Shown in pieces: positions 28,476-37,537 of a stretch of DNA of 64,000 bases. How positions within the stretch are numbered: the first letter of the stretch is position 1; each line of letters opens with the position of its first letter. Position numbers and translations under genes: made by a program. Origin of the DNA: Microvirga puerhi (GTDB lineage Bacteria > Pseudomonadota > Alphaproteobacteria > Rhizobiales > Beijerinckiaceae); the NCBI RefSeq assembly GCF_020089865.1, contig NZ_JAIRBM010000012.1, forward strand, positions 1 through 64,000, written 5' to 3'. The notes under the pieces are model-generated. The model had not been told where the DNA came from. It saw only the letters and a program-made list of their open reading frames with translations, and searched no databases.

Positions 28476-29429
28476 ATGAAACGTACGACACTGAGACTGG
28501 CGGCTGCAGCGGGCCTGCTCGCCGGCCTTGCAACAGGCGCCATGGCACAGGACAAGAAGAATGTGACCATTGGCGTTTCCATTCCGGCGGCGACCCACGG
28601 ATGGACGGGCGGCGTCGTCTATCACGCACAGGAAGCGGCCAAGCAGCTGGAGAAGACCTATCCGGGCCTGAAGGTCGTCGTGAAGACATCGCCGGACGGC
28701 GCCTCTCAGGCCAACGCCCTTGATGACCTCACCGCGCAGAAGATCGACGCCCTGGTCGTCCTCCCCTTCAACTCGGACGAACTGACGGATCCGGTCCGGG
28801 CGGTGAAGAAACGCGGCACCTTCATCACGGTCGTGGATCGCGGCCTGAAAGATGCGTCGATCCAGGACATCTACGTCGCCGGCAACAATCCCGAATTCGG
28901 AAGGGTTGCGGGAAAGTACATGGCCGACAACCTGAAATCCGGCAACGTGGTGGTCTTCCGCGGCATTCCGACCGTCATCGACGAGGAGCGGGTCGTTAAC
29001 TTCGAGAAGGCTCTCGAAGGTTCCGGCGTGAAAGTCATCGACAAGCAGTATGCCAACTGGAACCGCGACGACGCCTTCCGGGTCATGCAGGACTATCTCT
29101 CCAAGCATCCGAAGATCGATGCGGTGTGGGCGTCCGACGACGATATGGCCCTGGGCGTGTTGGAGGCCATTCGCCAGGGCAAGCGCGAGGACATCAAGTT
29201 CGTCCTCGGCGGCGCGGGCATGAAGGATATGGTCAAGCGGGTCATGGACGGCGACAAGATGATTCCCGCCGACGTCTCCTATCCTCCGGCGATGATTGCA
29301 ACGGCGATGAACGTCACGGCAGCGCAGTTCTTCACCGATGCTCCGATGCGTGGCACCTACGTGCTCAATGCCCAGCTCATCACGAAGGACAACGCGAAGG
29401 AGCACTACTTCCCCAACTCGCCCTTCTAA
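28476..29429 (+). CDS. Sugar ABC transporter periplasmic binding protein (RbsB type)
   Basis: Exported type I periplasmic binding protein of 317 residues. The signal peptide covers residues 1-25 (LAAAAGLLAGLATGAMA before QDKK). It then resembles ribose/autoinducer-2 binding proteins: VTIGVSIPAATHGWTGG at the N-terminus and ASDDDMALGVLEAI in the second lobe. GAGGGAGG precedes the ATG. The sugar is unknown; the downstream isomerase and dehydrogenase point to a polyol, inositol-like or rare sugar. Confidence 0.92.
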   Translation: MKRTTLRLAAAAGLLAGLATGAMAQDKKNVTIGVSIPAATHGWTGGVVYHAQEAAKQLEKTYPGLKVVVKTSPDGASQANALDDLTAQKIDALVVLPFNSDELTDPVRAVKKRGTFITVVDRGLKDASIQDIYVAGNNPEFGRVAGKYMADNLKSGNVVVFRGIPTVIDEERVVNFEKALEGSGVKVIDKQYANWNRDDAFRVMQDYLSKHPKIDAVWASDDDMALGVLEAIRQGKREDIKFVLGGAGMKDMVKRVMDGDKMIPADVSYPPAMIATAMNVTAAQFFTDAPMRGTYVLNAQLITKDNAKEHYFPNSPF

Positions 29430-29439
29430 TACGGCGCCA

Positions 29440-29463
29440 GTCCCTCCCGGTCCCGGGAGGGAC
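29440..29463 (+). terminator. Stem-loop after the sugar-binding protein gene
   Basis: GTCCCTCCC pairs perfectly with GGGAGGGAC around a six-base loop, beginning ten bases after the binding-protein stop. No T-run follows, so partial termination or 3' protection is more likely than full termination, as the isomerase gene downstream seems to be in the same operon. Confidence 0.6.
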
Positions 29464-29532
29464 AAACCTTTCAATGCAGATCACAGGTCGGCCATTCCTT
29501 TGCCTGGAACAGAGGAAACCGGGAGGCATTCC

Positions 29533-30609
29533 ATGAAAACCATGAAAGGGCCGGGTCTTTTCCTCGCCCAGTTCGCAGGCGACGAAGCCCCGTTCAACTC
29601 GCTCGACTCCATCTGCCGCTGGGCGGCGTCTCTCGGCTACAAGGGCGTCCAGATCCCGACATGGGACGGCCGACTTTTCGATCTCGCGAAGGCCGCGGAA
29701 TCGGAGGCCTATTGCGATGAGATCCAGGGAATCGTGCGCTCCCACGGGCTTTCGATCACGGAATTGTCGACCCATCTCCAGGGCCAGCTCGTCGCGGTTC
29801 ATCCCGCCTATGACGAAGCCTTCGACGGCTTCGCGGTGCCAGCGGTTCGCGGCAATCCGCGCGCGCGACAGGAATGGGCCGTGGACCAGATGCTGATGGC
29901 CGCCAAGGCGTCCCGGCGCCTGGGCCTGAAAGCGAGCGTCACGTTTTCCGGCGCCCTGGCCTGGCCGTTCGTCTATCCCTGGCCGCAACGGCCATCCGGC
30001 CTGATCGAGACGGCCTTCGAGGAGCTCGGCCGGCGCTGGCGCCCTATCCTCGACGCCTATGACGAGGCCGGCTGCGACGTGGCTTATGAGATTCACCCAG
30101 GCGAAGATATTCACGACGGCGCCACGTTCGAACGGTTCGTCGATGCGGTCGGCGGTCATGCACGGGCCAGCATCAACTACGACCCGAGCCATTTCCTGCT
30201 GCAGCAGCTCGATTACGTCGCCTTCATCGATCTCTATCACGAGCGCATCAAGGCCTTTCACGCCAAGGATGCCGAGTTCAATCCGACCGGCCGCGTCGGC
30301 GTCTATGGCGGCTACGAGAGCTGGATCAATCGGGCCGGTCGGTTCCGTTCCCTGGGCGACGGACAGGTCGATTTCAATGCCATCTTCTCCAAGCTCGCTC
30401 AGTACGACTACGATTCCTGGGCTGTGCTGGAATGGGAATGCTGCCTGAAGCATCCTGAGGACGGCGCTCGCGAAGGGGCCGAGTTCATCGCGGGCCACAT
30501 CATCCGCGTCACCGAAAAGGCCTTCGACGATTTCGCGGCGGGTGGAACGGACGAGGCGGCCAATCGTCGGCTGCTCGGCCTCGATACCTTGCCCAAGGCG
30601 GCGGAGTGA
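29533..30609 (+). CDS. Sugar phosphate isomerase/epimerase-like TIM-barrel protein
   Basis: Xylose isomerase-like TIM-barrel protein (AP-endonuclease 2 family), 358 residues. Probable metal ligands are in DVAYEIHPGEDI (Glu/His), NYDPSHF, and AFHAKDAEFNP, with a late Glu in VLEWECC. GGGAGG lies before the ATG; the frame is open upstream through the stem-loop region but without coding character. It is followed by a Gfo/Idh/MocA dehydrogenase with a four-base overlap. That pairing occurs in inositol-like, rare-sugar and 3-keto-glycoside pathways. Specific reaction unknown. Confidence 0.85.
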   Translation: MKTMKGPGLFLAQFAGDEAPFNSLDSICRWAASLGYKGVQIPTWDGRLFDLAKAAESEAYCDEIQGIVRSHGLSITELSTHLQGQLVAVHPAYDEAFDGFAVPAVRGNPRARQEWAVDQMLMAAKASRRLGLKASVTFSGALAWPFVYPWPQRPSGLIETAFEELGRRWRPILDAYDEAGCDVAYEIHPGEDIHDGATFERFVDAVGGHARASINYDPSHFLLQQLDYVAFIDLYHERIKAFHAKDAEFNPTGRVGVYGGYESWINRAGRFRSLGDGQVDFNAIFSKLAQYDYDSWAVLEWECCLKHPEDGAREGAEFIAGHIIRVTEKAFDDFAAGGTDEAANRRLLGLDTLPKAAE

Positions 30610-30614
30610 GTGCC

Positions 30615-31790
30615 ATGACGATCAAGGGGTCCGACACGAAGAAACTCAATCGTCGCCTTCGGCTCGGCATGGTCGGCGGCGGCCGCGGCGCGTTCATCGG
30701 GGCCGTCCACCGCATCGCGGCGCGGCTCGACGATCGCTGGGAGCTGGCCGCCGGGGCCTTGTCGTCCAATCCGGAACGGGCCCGCCTCTCGGGGCGGGAC
30801 CTGCTGCTGCGGGAAGACAGGATCTATGGCGACTTCAACGAGATGGCACGGCGAGAACGCCGCCTGAAGGATGGAATCGATGCGGTGGCGATCGTGACGC
30901 CGAACCACGCCCACGCCGCGGCAGCACGTGCTTTTCTCAAGGCAGGCATCCATGTGATTTGCGACAAGCCCCTGACCACGACGCGTCGGGAAGCTGACCA
31001 ACTGGCGCGGCTTGCCCACGAATCCGGCCTCATCTTCGCAGTCACGCACAACTACACGGGCTACCCACTGGTGCGGCAGGCACGGGCGATGGTGAAGGCG
31101 GGAGACCTCGGCGAGATTCGTGTCGTCCAGGTCGAATATGCCCAGGACTGGCTCGCGACCAAGCTTGAAGAGACCGGCAGCAAGCAGGCGGAATGGCGCA
31201 CGGATCCTGCCCGCTCCGGGCCGGCAGGAGCGGTCGGCGATATCGGCACGCATGCCTTCAACCTGGCCGAGTTCATCACCGGCATCGAAGTTATCTCGCT
31301 GGCGGCCGATCTTCATACCTTCGTGGCGGGGCGCCGTCTCGACGACAACGCCCACATGATGCTGCGCTTCGCCTCGGGGGCGCAGGGCATGCTGTGGTGC
31401 AGCCAAGTGGCCGCAGGCCAGGAGAACGGGCTGAGAATTAGGGTGTATGGCGAGAAGGGTGGTCTCGAATGGCACCAGGAAAACCCAAATGTGCTGATCC
31501 ATTCGCCGCTCGGCGAGCCGCCTCGCCTCATCCGCCGCAATGGCGCGGGTGCCAGCGAAGTGGCGCAGGCGGCCTCGCGCATTCCTGCCGGACATCCGGA
31601 AGGATATCTGGAGGGCTTTGCCCAGATCTACACGGACGTCGCCGAGCAGATCGCCGCCCGGCTGGAAGAGCGGGAGCCGAATCCCTATGCGCTCCAGGTG
31701 CCGACGGTCGACCACGGCGTCCGCGGCGTCCGATTCATCGAGGCGGCCGTGCGCTCTTCTCAGAGAAAGGCGGCCTGGGTGCCCCTCTGA
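30615..31790 (+). CDS. Gfo/Idh/MocA-family oxidoreductase
   Basis: NAD(P)-dependent sugar or polyol dehydrogenase of 391 residues. The Rossmann motif is [16 protein letters not shown] near the N-terminus, the second landmark is ICDKPLTTT containing the EKP-like lysine (here DKP), and the catalytic region is [17 protein letters not shown] nine bases upstream forms a GTGA overlap with the isomerase stop and is an alternative start; GGAG spacing suits the ATG. Final gene of the sugar operon; a short perfect hairpin lies 29 bases downstream. The larger C-terminal half resembles family members acting on glycosides or inositols. Confidence 0.87.
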   Translation: MTIKGSDTKKLNRRLRLGMVGGGRGAFIGAVHRIAARLDDRWELAAGALSSNPERARLSGRDLLLREDRIYGDFNEMARRERRLKDGIDAVAIVTPNHAHAAAARAFLKAGIHVICDKPLTTTRREADQLARLAHESGLIFAVTHNYTGYPLVRQARAMVKAGDLGEIRVVQVEYAQDWLATKLEETGSKQAEWRTDPARSGPAGAVGDIGTHAFNLAEFITGIEVISLAADLHTFVAGRRLDDNAHMMLRFASGAQGMLWCSQVAAGQENGLRIRVYGEKGGLEWHQENPNVLIHSPLGEPPRLIRRNGAGASEVAQAASRIPAGHPEGYLEGFAQIYTDVAEQIAARLEEREPNPYALQVPTVDHGVRGVRFIEAAVRSSQRKAAWVPL

Positions 31791-31818
31791 TTCACAATCG
31801 AACTACCGGCAGGCGCTC

Positions 31819-31833
31819 GCACCCCGCGGGTGC
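31819..31833 (+). terminator. Weak hairpin after the sugar operon
   Basis: GCACCC-CGC-GGGTGC is a perfect six-base stem after the last gene of the sugar operon, followed by CTCTTCC rather than a clean T-run. It may be a weak or Rho-assisted terminator. Confidence 0.3.
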
Positions 31834-32018
31834 CTCTTCCACCGGTGTCTCTCCACTTTGTCACAGCGCGGGGAGACGGACTGGCAACTGGTCACCGTCG
31901 TGCCTATAAATGATCCTTGAGGGCTGGCCGCTCGGTTTCTGACGGCTGATCCTCAGGCTTGGCGCTCTTTCCTGTCCGGATCGGCGTTTTGTTCGAGACA
32001 CGGAGCACTTGTCCATTC

Positions 32019-32441
32019 ATGGCCTCGCCCCATCACCATGATCACACCGTCGAGGGGCTGAACGACACCCAGAAGCGTGTCCACAAGATCTTGATCGCAG
32101 CGCAAAATCCCCTCTCGGCGTACGAAGTTCTGGACAAGATGCGGGGCAAAGGGGCGGTGACCCCTCCCACTGTCTACCGGTCGCTCGAAAAGCTGATCCA
32201 ACGGGGACTGGTGCATCGGCTGGAAAGTCTCAATGCCTATGTAGCCTGCAAGCACCCCCATCACCATGACATGGCTGCCTTTGCAATCTGCGAATCCTGC
32301 GGACTCGTGACTGAATTTACCGATTCACAGATCGACGAGCGCTTGTCTGGCTGGAGCGAGGCTCACGCGTTCCGGCCCAAGAAGGTCACGGTCGAGGTGA
32401 GAGGCCTCTGTGGGGGTTGCTGCTCGGAGGCTCTGCCCTAA
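32019..32441 (+). CDS. zur: Fur-family regulator, Zur-like zinc uptake regulator
   Basis: Metal-responsive repressor of 140 residues. Its winged helix includes PLSAYEVLDKMRGKGAV and PPTVYRSLEKLIQRGLVHRL. Metal sites are intact: HPHHHD, CESCG, and the C-terminal CGGCC pair of the structural zinc site. The His-rich N-terminus (SPHHHDH) and short C-terminus are typical of Zur rather than Fur or PerR. The ATG at 32019 is the only ATG close to the conserved region; GGAG is 13 bases upstream, which is long. No zinc transporter genes are adjacent, so the assignment rests on the protein alone. Confidence 0.8.
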   Translation: MASPHHHDHTVEGLNDTQKRVHKILIAAQNPLSAYEVLDKMRGKGAVTPPTVYRSLEKLIQRGLVHRLESLNAYVACKHPHHHDMAAFAICESCGLVTEFTDSQIDERLSGWSEAHAFRPKKVTVEVRGLCGGCCSEALP

Positions 32442-32522
32442 CTTATTGTCCTGGTGCAGGAATTTAGGAAGACCGCCAAGGAAAACCAAAAGAGGTACCT
32501 CGCGTGAAAGCATAGGCCGCTA

Positions 32523-32548
32523 TGCAACATTGCAAGCAGAAATTGCAA
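32523..32548. promoter_or_regulatory. Cluster of TGCAA/TTGCAA elements upstream of the second Fur gene
   Basis: TGCAA at 32523-32527 and TTGCAA at 32530-32535 form an inverted repeat, with a further TTGCAA at 32543-32548. Repeated TGCAA/TTGCA half-sites resemble the binding sites of rhizobial Fur/Mur-type regulators, suggesting metal-dependent or self regulation of the downstream gene. Confidence 0.4.
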
Positions 32549-32618
32549 CGATACCACATTGTGCGGGCGAAGCTTTACCTATATGAACATGTAGGTTTTG
32601 AAATTACAGGAGCCAGGT

Positions 32619-33071
32619 ATGAACGCCCGAGCCCATCGGAAAGAAGAGGAGGACATGCTCCTCCAGCGTGCAGACGATCTGTGCCGCGCCAACAACCTCC
32701 GCCTGACGCCGATCCGCGAGCGGGTTTATCGCGAACTCGTCCAGAGCGGCGGCCCCGTTGGCGCCTATGATCTCGTCGACCGCCTGAGCAGCGACAAGAA
32801 GCGTCTTGCTCCGGTCACGATTTACAGGGCTCTGGACTTCCTGCGCGATGCCGGACTCGTTCATCGCCTGGCGACCCAGAACTCCTACATCGTGTCCCAC
32901 GGGCAGCCGGAGATAAACGCGATGAAGATCATGTTCGTCTGCACCAAGACCGGCCAGACCGTCGAGGTCCATTCGAAAGAAGTGGCCGAGGCGGTCAAGA
33001 AGGCTGCGGAAGAAGCCGGCTTCAAGTCGCTGTCGCCCTTCATCGAAGTCGAAGGCGAGATGGTTCGCTGA
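32619..33071 (+). CDS. Degenerate Fur-family protein lacking metal-site residues
   Basis: A 150-residue protein whose N-terminal half is a clear Fur winged helix (LRLTPIRERVYRELVQSGG, then APVTIYRALDFLRDAGLVHRL). The C-terminal half lacks the expected ligands. Where Fur/Zur have a His cluster and two CxxC pairs, this reads SHGQPEINAM and FVCTKTGQTVEV, with one Cys and no second pair. AGGAG supports the ATG at 32619; a start seven codons upstream is less likely. It follows zur on the same strand after about 180 bases. It may bind DNA without metal or sense something else. A perfect bidirectional terminator follows. Confidence 0.82.
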   Translation: MNARAHRKEEEDMLLQRADDLCRANNLRLTPIRERVYRELVQSGGPVGAYDLVDRLSSDKKRLAPVTIYRALDFLRDAGLVHRLATQNSYIVSHGQPEINAMKIMFVCTKTGQTVEVHSKEVAEAVKKAAEEAGFKSLSPFIEVEGEMVR

Positions 33072-33122
33072 CATTTTAAGGACAAGGGCGGACCCCGCCC
33101 GTCCCATCGAGGCAACAAAACA

Positions 33123-33149
33123 GAAAGGCCGGGCATTGCCCGGCCTTTC
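33123..33149. terminator. Bidirectional Rho-independent terminator
   Basis: GAAAGGCCGGGC pairs perfectly with GCCCGGCCTTTC across a three-base loop, with T-rich sequence on both sides (CTTGTTATT on the plus strand, TGTTTTGTT on the minus). It separates the converging Fur-like gene and efflux pump gene. Confidence 0.88.
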
Positions 33150-33152
33150 TTG

Positions 33153-36100
33153 TTATTCGGCAGCCAACGCCCGGCGAGGCATCGATGCTCGTTTCTCCTC
33201 GACGGCCACCTTCGTCCGCTCGTGCGAGATGAAGGTGTAGAACATCGGCACGACGAAGAGGGTGAAGATCGTGCCGATCGACATGCCGGATGCGATGACG
33301 AGGCCCATGGAGAAGCGCGCTGCCGCACCCGCCCCGCTGGCATAGAGCAGCGGCGCCACGCCGAGCACCATGGCCGCAGTGGTCATCAGGATCGGGCGCA
33401 GACGCACGCGCGCCGCTTCCTGAATCGCCTCGCGTCGATCAAGGCCTTTCTTCTCCTTCAGCTCGTTGGCGAACTCGACCATCAGGATGCCGTGCTTCGT
33501 GATCAGTCCCACGAGCGTGATCAGGCCGACTTCCGTATAGATGTTGAGGGTCGCCAGACCGAGATTGAGGAAGATCATGGCACCGAACATCGACAGCGGA
33601 ACCGACATCATGATGATGAACGGATCGCGGAAGCTTTCGAACTGAGCCGCCAGCACGAGATAGATCACAATGATCGCAAGGCCGAAGGCCAGCGCGATCG
33701 AGCTTCCCTCCTGCACCTCGAGACGAGACTGGCCAGCATAGTCCTCATAGAAGCCCTGCGGCATGATCTCTTGTGCGATCGACCGAAGAGTCTGAAGCCC
33801 CTCCGAGGTCGTCACGCCCGGCATCGGAAGCGCGGAGAGCGTCGCCGCGTTCAGCTGATTGAACTGCTCGATCGATGCCGGTGACGCGTCCGTCTTGATG
33901 TGAACCAAGGCGGAGAGCGGCACCATCGAACCGTCCGACGCGCGCACATAGTACTCGCCGAGACGCTCCGGATTCAGACGATCTTCCTGCTTCACCTGGC
34001 TGATGACGTCATAGCTCCGGTTGTCGCGATCGAACTTGGAGATCGGCGCGCCACCCACGAGCGCCCCGAGCGTGTTGCCGATCTCGCTGACCGGCACGCC
34101 CATGGCCGCCGCACGGTCACGATCGACGACGATCCGCGCCCGCGGCGTCTGGTAGGAAACGGAGTTCTGGACGACGATGAACTTACCGCTCGCCATCGCC
34201 TTCTGCTTCACCTGCTCGCCCACCTCATAGGCTTGGGCGGGGTCGCCGATCGTACGCAGGACATATTGAATCGGCAGACCACCGCCTGCACCGGGCAGCG
34301 AGGGTGGCGCGAAGACGAACGCCTGGACACCCGCATTCTCGTTCAGAAGGTTCTGAATTTCCTGCTTGGTGACGGCGCCCTTCTTGTGCCGTTCGCTCCA
34401 TTCCTTGAGCTTGAAGCCGACGAATCCGCCGCCGCCGCCGTCGATGCCGACGATCAGGAAGGAGTCATCGATCTCAGGAATCTTCTCGGCTGCGTTCGTG
34501 AACTGCGTCGAGAAGGCCTGCGTATAGTCGGCGGTCGCGTATTGCGGCGCATTGACCAGACCCAGATACGCGCCCTGATCCTCCTCCGGCGCGAGCTCGG
34601 ACGGCGTCTTCAGGAACAAGAAGACCGTGGTCCCGAGAAGCGCCGCCACGATCAGCAGCGTGACATACCGGTAGTCGAGCGACCCCTTCAGCCGCCGGGC
34701 GTACCAGTTCTCCACCTTCGTGAAGGTACGGTCGACAAGGCCTGCGAAACCTTTCTGTCCACCAGGGCCATGCGGCTTCAGCAGCTTCGACGACATCATC
34801 GGAGACAGGGTTATCGCGATGATGCCCGAGATCACGACCGATCCGGCCAGCGTGAACGCAAACTCGCGGAACAAGGTGCCGGTGAGGCCCTGCGTGAAGC
34901 CGATTGGCGCATAAACCGCTGCGAGCGTGATCGTCATGGACACGATCGGCACGAAGATTTCCTTCATGCCAACGATGGCGGCATCGATCGGTTTCAGTCC
35001 CTCCTCGATGTGCCGATGGATGTTCTCCAGCACGACGATGGCGTCATCGACCACGAGACCGATGGCGAGCACCATCGCCAGCAGCGTCAAGAGGTTGATC
35101 GAATAGCCCAGTGCGAACAGCACGAAACAGACGCCGACCAGCGAGAGCGGAATCGTCACGATCGGGATCAACACCGAGCGGAAGGAGCCCAGGAACAAGA
35201 GGATGACGATGATAACGATCAAGGCCGCTTCACCGATCGTCTTGAACACTTCCTCGATCGACGCCGAGATGAAGTTCGAGGCGTCGTAGACGATCTGAAC
35301 CGTCATCCCCTTCGGGAGCGTCGGCCGGATCGAATCGATTGCCTTCGTCACCGCCGCCGCCACCGTCAGCGGATTCGCCGATGGCGTGGGCGTGATGCCG
35401 ATGAAGGTGCCTTCCTTGCCGTTGAAGCTCACCTTGGTGTCGGTGCTCTTCGGGCCCAGGGCGACATCCGCAACGTCACGCAGACGCACGACCTGATCGC
35501 CATTGGAGCGGATCGGGAGCGTTCCGAACGATTCCGGCGTCTGGAAGGTGGTCTGCATCTCGAGTGCGTAAGCGACGAACTCGTTCTGGGTCTTGCCGGG
35601 AGCCGCAAGGAAGTTGCTCGACCGCACGGCGGACACGACATCGCCGGCAGTCACGCCGCGTGCCGCGAGGCGCACAGGATCGATCCAGACACGCATGGAG
35701 AAGTCGCGTCCACCGAGAATCTCGGCGGAGCCGACGCCCTCAAGCGTCGCGAAGCGTGGCTGCACCACACGCGTGAGGAACTCCGAAACCTGTTCTGCAT
35801 TCATCTCGGAGCTTGCGAAGGTCAGATACATGAGGGCGAAGGTCTGGCCCGTGCCCTTTACGATGACCGGATCCTCCGCATCCGTCGGCAGCTGCGCGCG
35901 CACGGTCTGCACCTTTGCGGTCACTTCCGTGAGGGCCGCGTTGGGATCCGTGTTGAGACGCATGCGCACGGAGACCGTGCTCAAGCCGAGCCGGCTCTGC
36001 GACGTCACGTAGTCGACGCCTTCCGCGCTCGACACCGCCTTGGCAATCGGCGTGCTGATGAAGCCCTGCATCAGGTCGGCACTGGCGCCCGTATAGGTCG

Positions 36101-36245
36101 TCGTGATGGTGATGGTGGTTTCCTCGACCTCCGGATACTGACGCACCTGGAGACTCATCAGACCCTGCGCACCAAGCAGCAGGATCAGGAGGCTCACCAC
36201 CATGGACAAGACCGGGCGGCGAATGAAGAGTTCTGTGAAACTCAT
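33153..36245 (-). CDS. RND-family multidrug efflux transporter (AcrB/HAE1 type)
   Basis: Inner-membrane proton-driven pump of 1030 residues, the full length of the HAE1 class. N-terminal MSFTELFIRRPVLSMVVSLL is typical, as is the proton-relay helix with paired aspartates in GLVVDDAIVVLENI and the later GLITKHGILMVEFANEL. Two large periplasmic loops flank the central helices. It is coupled to the membrane-fusion gene (gap of 11 bases). No outer-membrane factor gene is next to it, so it probably uses a TolC-like protein encoded elsewhere. Confidence 0.95.
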   Translation of the reverse strand: MSFTELFIRRPVLSMVVSLLILLLGAQGLMSLQVRQYPEVEETTITITTTYTGASADLMQGFISTPIAKAVSSAEGVDYVTSQSRLGLSTVSVRMRLNTDPNAALTEVTAKVQTVRAQLPTDAEDPVIVKGTGQTFALMYLTFASSEMNAEQVSEFLTRVVQPRFATLEGVGSAEILGGRDFSMRVWIDPVRLAARGVTAGDVVSAVRSSNFLAAPGKTQNEFVAYALEMQTTFQTPESFGTLPIRSNGDQVVRLRDVADVALGPKSTDTKVSFNGKEGTFIGITPTPSANPLTVAAAVTKAIDSIRPTLPKGMTVQIVYDASNFISASIEEVFKTIGEAALIVIIVILLFLGSFRSVLIPIVTIPLSLVGVCFVLFALGYSINLLTLLAMVLAIGLVVDDAIVVLENIHRHIEEGLKPIDAAIVGMKEIFVPIVSMTITLAAVYAPIGFTQGLTGTLFREFAFTLAGSVVISGIIAITLSPMMSSKLLKPHGPGGQKGFAGLVDRTFTKVENWYARRLKGSLDYRYVTLLIVAALLGTTVFLFLKTPSELAPEEDQGAYLGLVNAPQYATADYTQAFSTQFTNAAEKIPEIDDSFLIVGIDGGGGGFVGFKLKEWSERHKKGAVTKQEIQNLLNENAGVQAFVFAPPSLPGAGGGLPIQYVLRTIGDPAQAYEVGEQVKQKAMASGKFIVVQNSVSYQTPRARIVVDRDRAAAMGVPVSEIGNTLGALVGGAPISKFDRDNRSYDVISQVKQEDRLNPERLGEYYVRASDGSMVPLSALVHIKTDASPASIEQFNQLNAATLSALPMPGVTTSEGLQTLRSIAQEIMPQGFYEDYAGQSRLEVQEGSSIALAFGLAIIVIYLVLAAQFESFRDPFIIMMSVPLSMFGAMIFLNLGLATLNIYTEVGLITLVGLITKHGILMVEFANELKEKKGLDRREAIQEAARVRLRPILMTTAAMVLGVAPLLYASGAGAAARFSMGLVIASGMSIGTIFTLFVVPMFYTFISHERTKVAVEEKRASMPRRALAAE

Positions 36246-36256
36246 AGGAATACTGC

Positions 36257-37390
36257 CTATTCTCCGGTCGCGAGCTTCGTCGTGTCGACTTTGGTCAGAT
36301 CGATCGTGTTGTTGATCTTGACGGCGGATCCCGCCTGCAGCTTGTTCTGGCCCGAGGCGACGACCTGCTGACCTGCTTCCACGCCCGACAGGATCTCCAC
36401 CGCGCCGCCGCGACGGCGGCCGGTCTTGACGAAGACTTGCTTCGCCACGTCGACCTTCTGTCCGCCCTTGTCTTCCGGCTCGATGGTATAGACGTAGTCA
36501 CCGTAAAGACTGGTGATCACGGCTGTCTGAGGAATCGTCAGCACATTGGGTTCTGCCGGCAGAATCGCTTCCACATGGAGGAACTGACCGGGAAGGATCG
36601 CCCCATCCTCTCCAGCCTCTACGACTGCCTGGACGGAAACCAGCCGTGTCTTGGGGTCCACGCGCGGGTCTTTGCCGGTCACGCGGGCCGCAAATCGCAA
36701 GTCATTGTCCGCAACGCCGATGCGAACCTCCTGCCCCAGCTTGATCTTGCTCGCCTGCTGCTCCGGAACAGTAAAGTCCACTTTCATGGACGAGAGATCC
36801 TGGAAGCTCGCAATCACCGTTCCCGGCTGGAGATATTGTCCGACATCAATGCGGGGAATACCGATCACGCCGGAGAAGGGAGCCTTCAGCGCCTTCTGCT
36901 CGATCGTCGCCTCCAGGCGCGCGAGCCTTGAGCGGGCTGCGGCAAGCGCAGCGCTGGCCTGATCGAAATTGGCCTCTGTGCCATAACCGCGGGACGACAG
37001 GGTCTTCGCCCGTTCGAAATTGCTCTCACCGACCTTCACGGCAGCCTGGACGTCGGTGAGATCGGCGCGCTCCACCGTATCGTCGAGCTGAACGAGAACC
37101 TCACCCTTGCGGATTTCCTGGTTCGCCTTGAACTTGATTTCCTTGACGATGCCGGGCGTCTCGAACGACAGCTCGACGCCGTTCGCGGCGCGCGCCGTAC
37201 CGATGGCGCTCACAGCCGGATTCCAAGTCTTGGCTTCCACCTTCGCCGAAGAGATCACCTGAGGCGGTGCCTTCATATTGGCGAAGAAATCCTTGATCAT
37301 CTTGTCTTTGAAGAAATTGAACCAGACCAGACCGGCGCAGAGTCCAATCGCAAGAATGAACACAAGAGACACTACAATGCGCCGTTTCAT
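36257..37390 (-). CDS. Efflux RND transporter periplasmic adaptor (membrane fusion protein)
   Basis: Adaptor linking the RND pump to an outer-membrane channel, 377 residues. An N-terminal membrane anchor (VVSLVFILAIGLCAGLVWF) precedes the barrel-sandwich hybrid (GIVKEIKFKANQEIRKGEVL, then ALKAPFSGVIGIPRID) and a coiled coil at about residues 110-155 (NFERAKTLSSRGYG through ARLEATIEQ). The ATG at 37390 gives the usual short N-terminus; the open frame extends 36 codons upstream across the TetR intergenic region without family similarity. Confidence 0.92.
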   Translation of the reverse strand: MKRRIVVSLVFILAIGLCAGLVWFNFFKDKMIKDFFANMKAPPQVISSAKVEAKTWNPAVSAIGTARAANGVELSFETPGIVKEIKFKANQEIRKGEVLVQLDDTVERADLTDVQAAVKVGESNFERAKTLSSRGYGTEANFDQASAALAAARSRLARLEATIEQKALKAPFSGVIGIPRIDVGQYLQPGTVIASFQDLSSMKVDFTVPEQQASKIKLGQEVRIGVADNDLRFAARVTGKDPRVDPKTRLVSVQAVVEAGEDGAILPGQFLHVEAILPAEPNVLTIPQTAVITSLYGDYVYTIEPEDKGGQKVDVAKQVFVKTGRRRGGAVEILSGVEAGQQVVASGQNKLQAGSAVKINNTIDLTKVDTTKLATGE

Positions 37391-37504
37391 GGAGCTTGTT
37401 CCGAATTTTTGCAGGTCCGAAGAATCGGATCCTATCTGCCTAAGGAGGGGGGCGGCTTGTAGCGCAACTTCCCCTTGACGCCAATGCCGCAGCACCATTT
37501 ATAT

Positions 37505-37518
37505 ACCGTCTGGACGGT
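37505..37518. promoter_or_regulatory. TetR-type operator between efflux operon and its regulator
   Basis: ACCGTC-TG-GACGGT is a perfect inverted repeat in the divergent intergenic region, inside TATACCGTCTGGACGGTTTA, a layout typical of TetR regulators of RND pumps. It is 20 bases before the regulator start and about 115 before the adaptor start. Confidence 0.75.
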
Positions 37519-37537
37519 TTAGTTGCAAGAGATGTGA

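Noticed and set aside
33900-36371. Long plus-strand open frame (823 codons) across the RND pump
   Set aside because: It is the exact antisense of the RND efflux gene, gives an Arg/His/Asp-rich peptide with no family features, and results from the high GC content.
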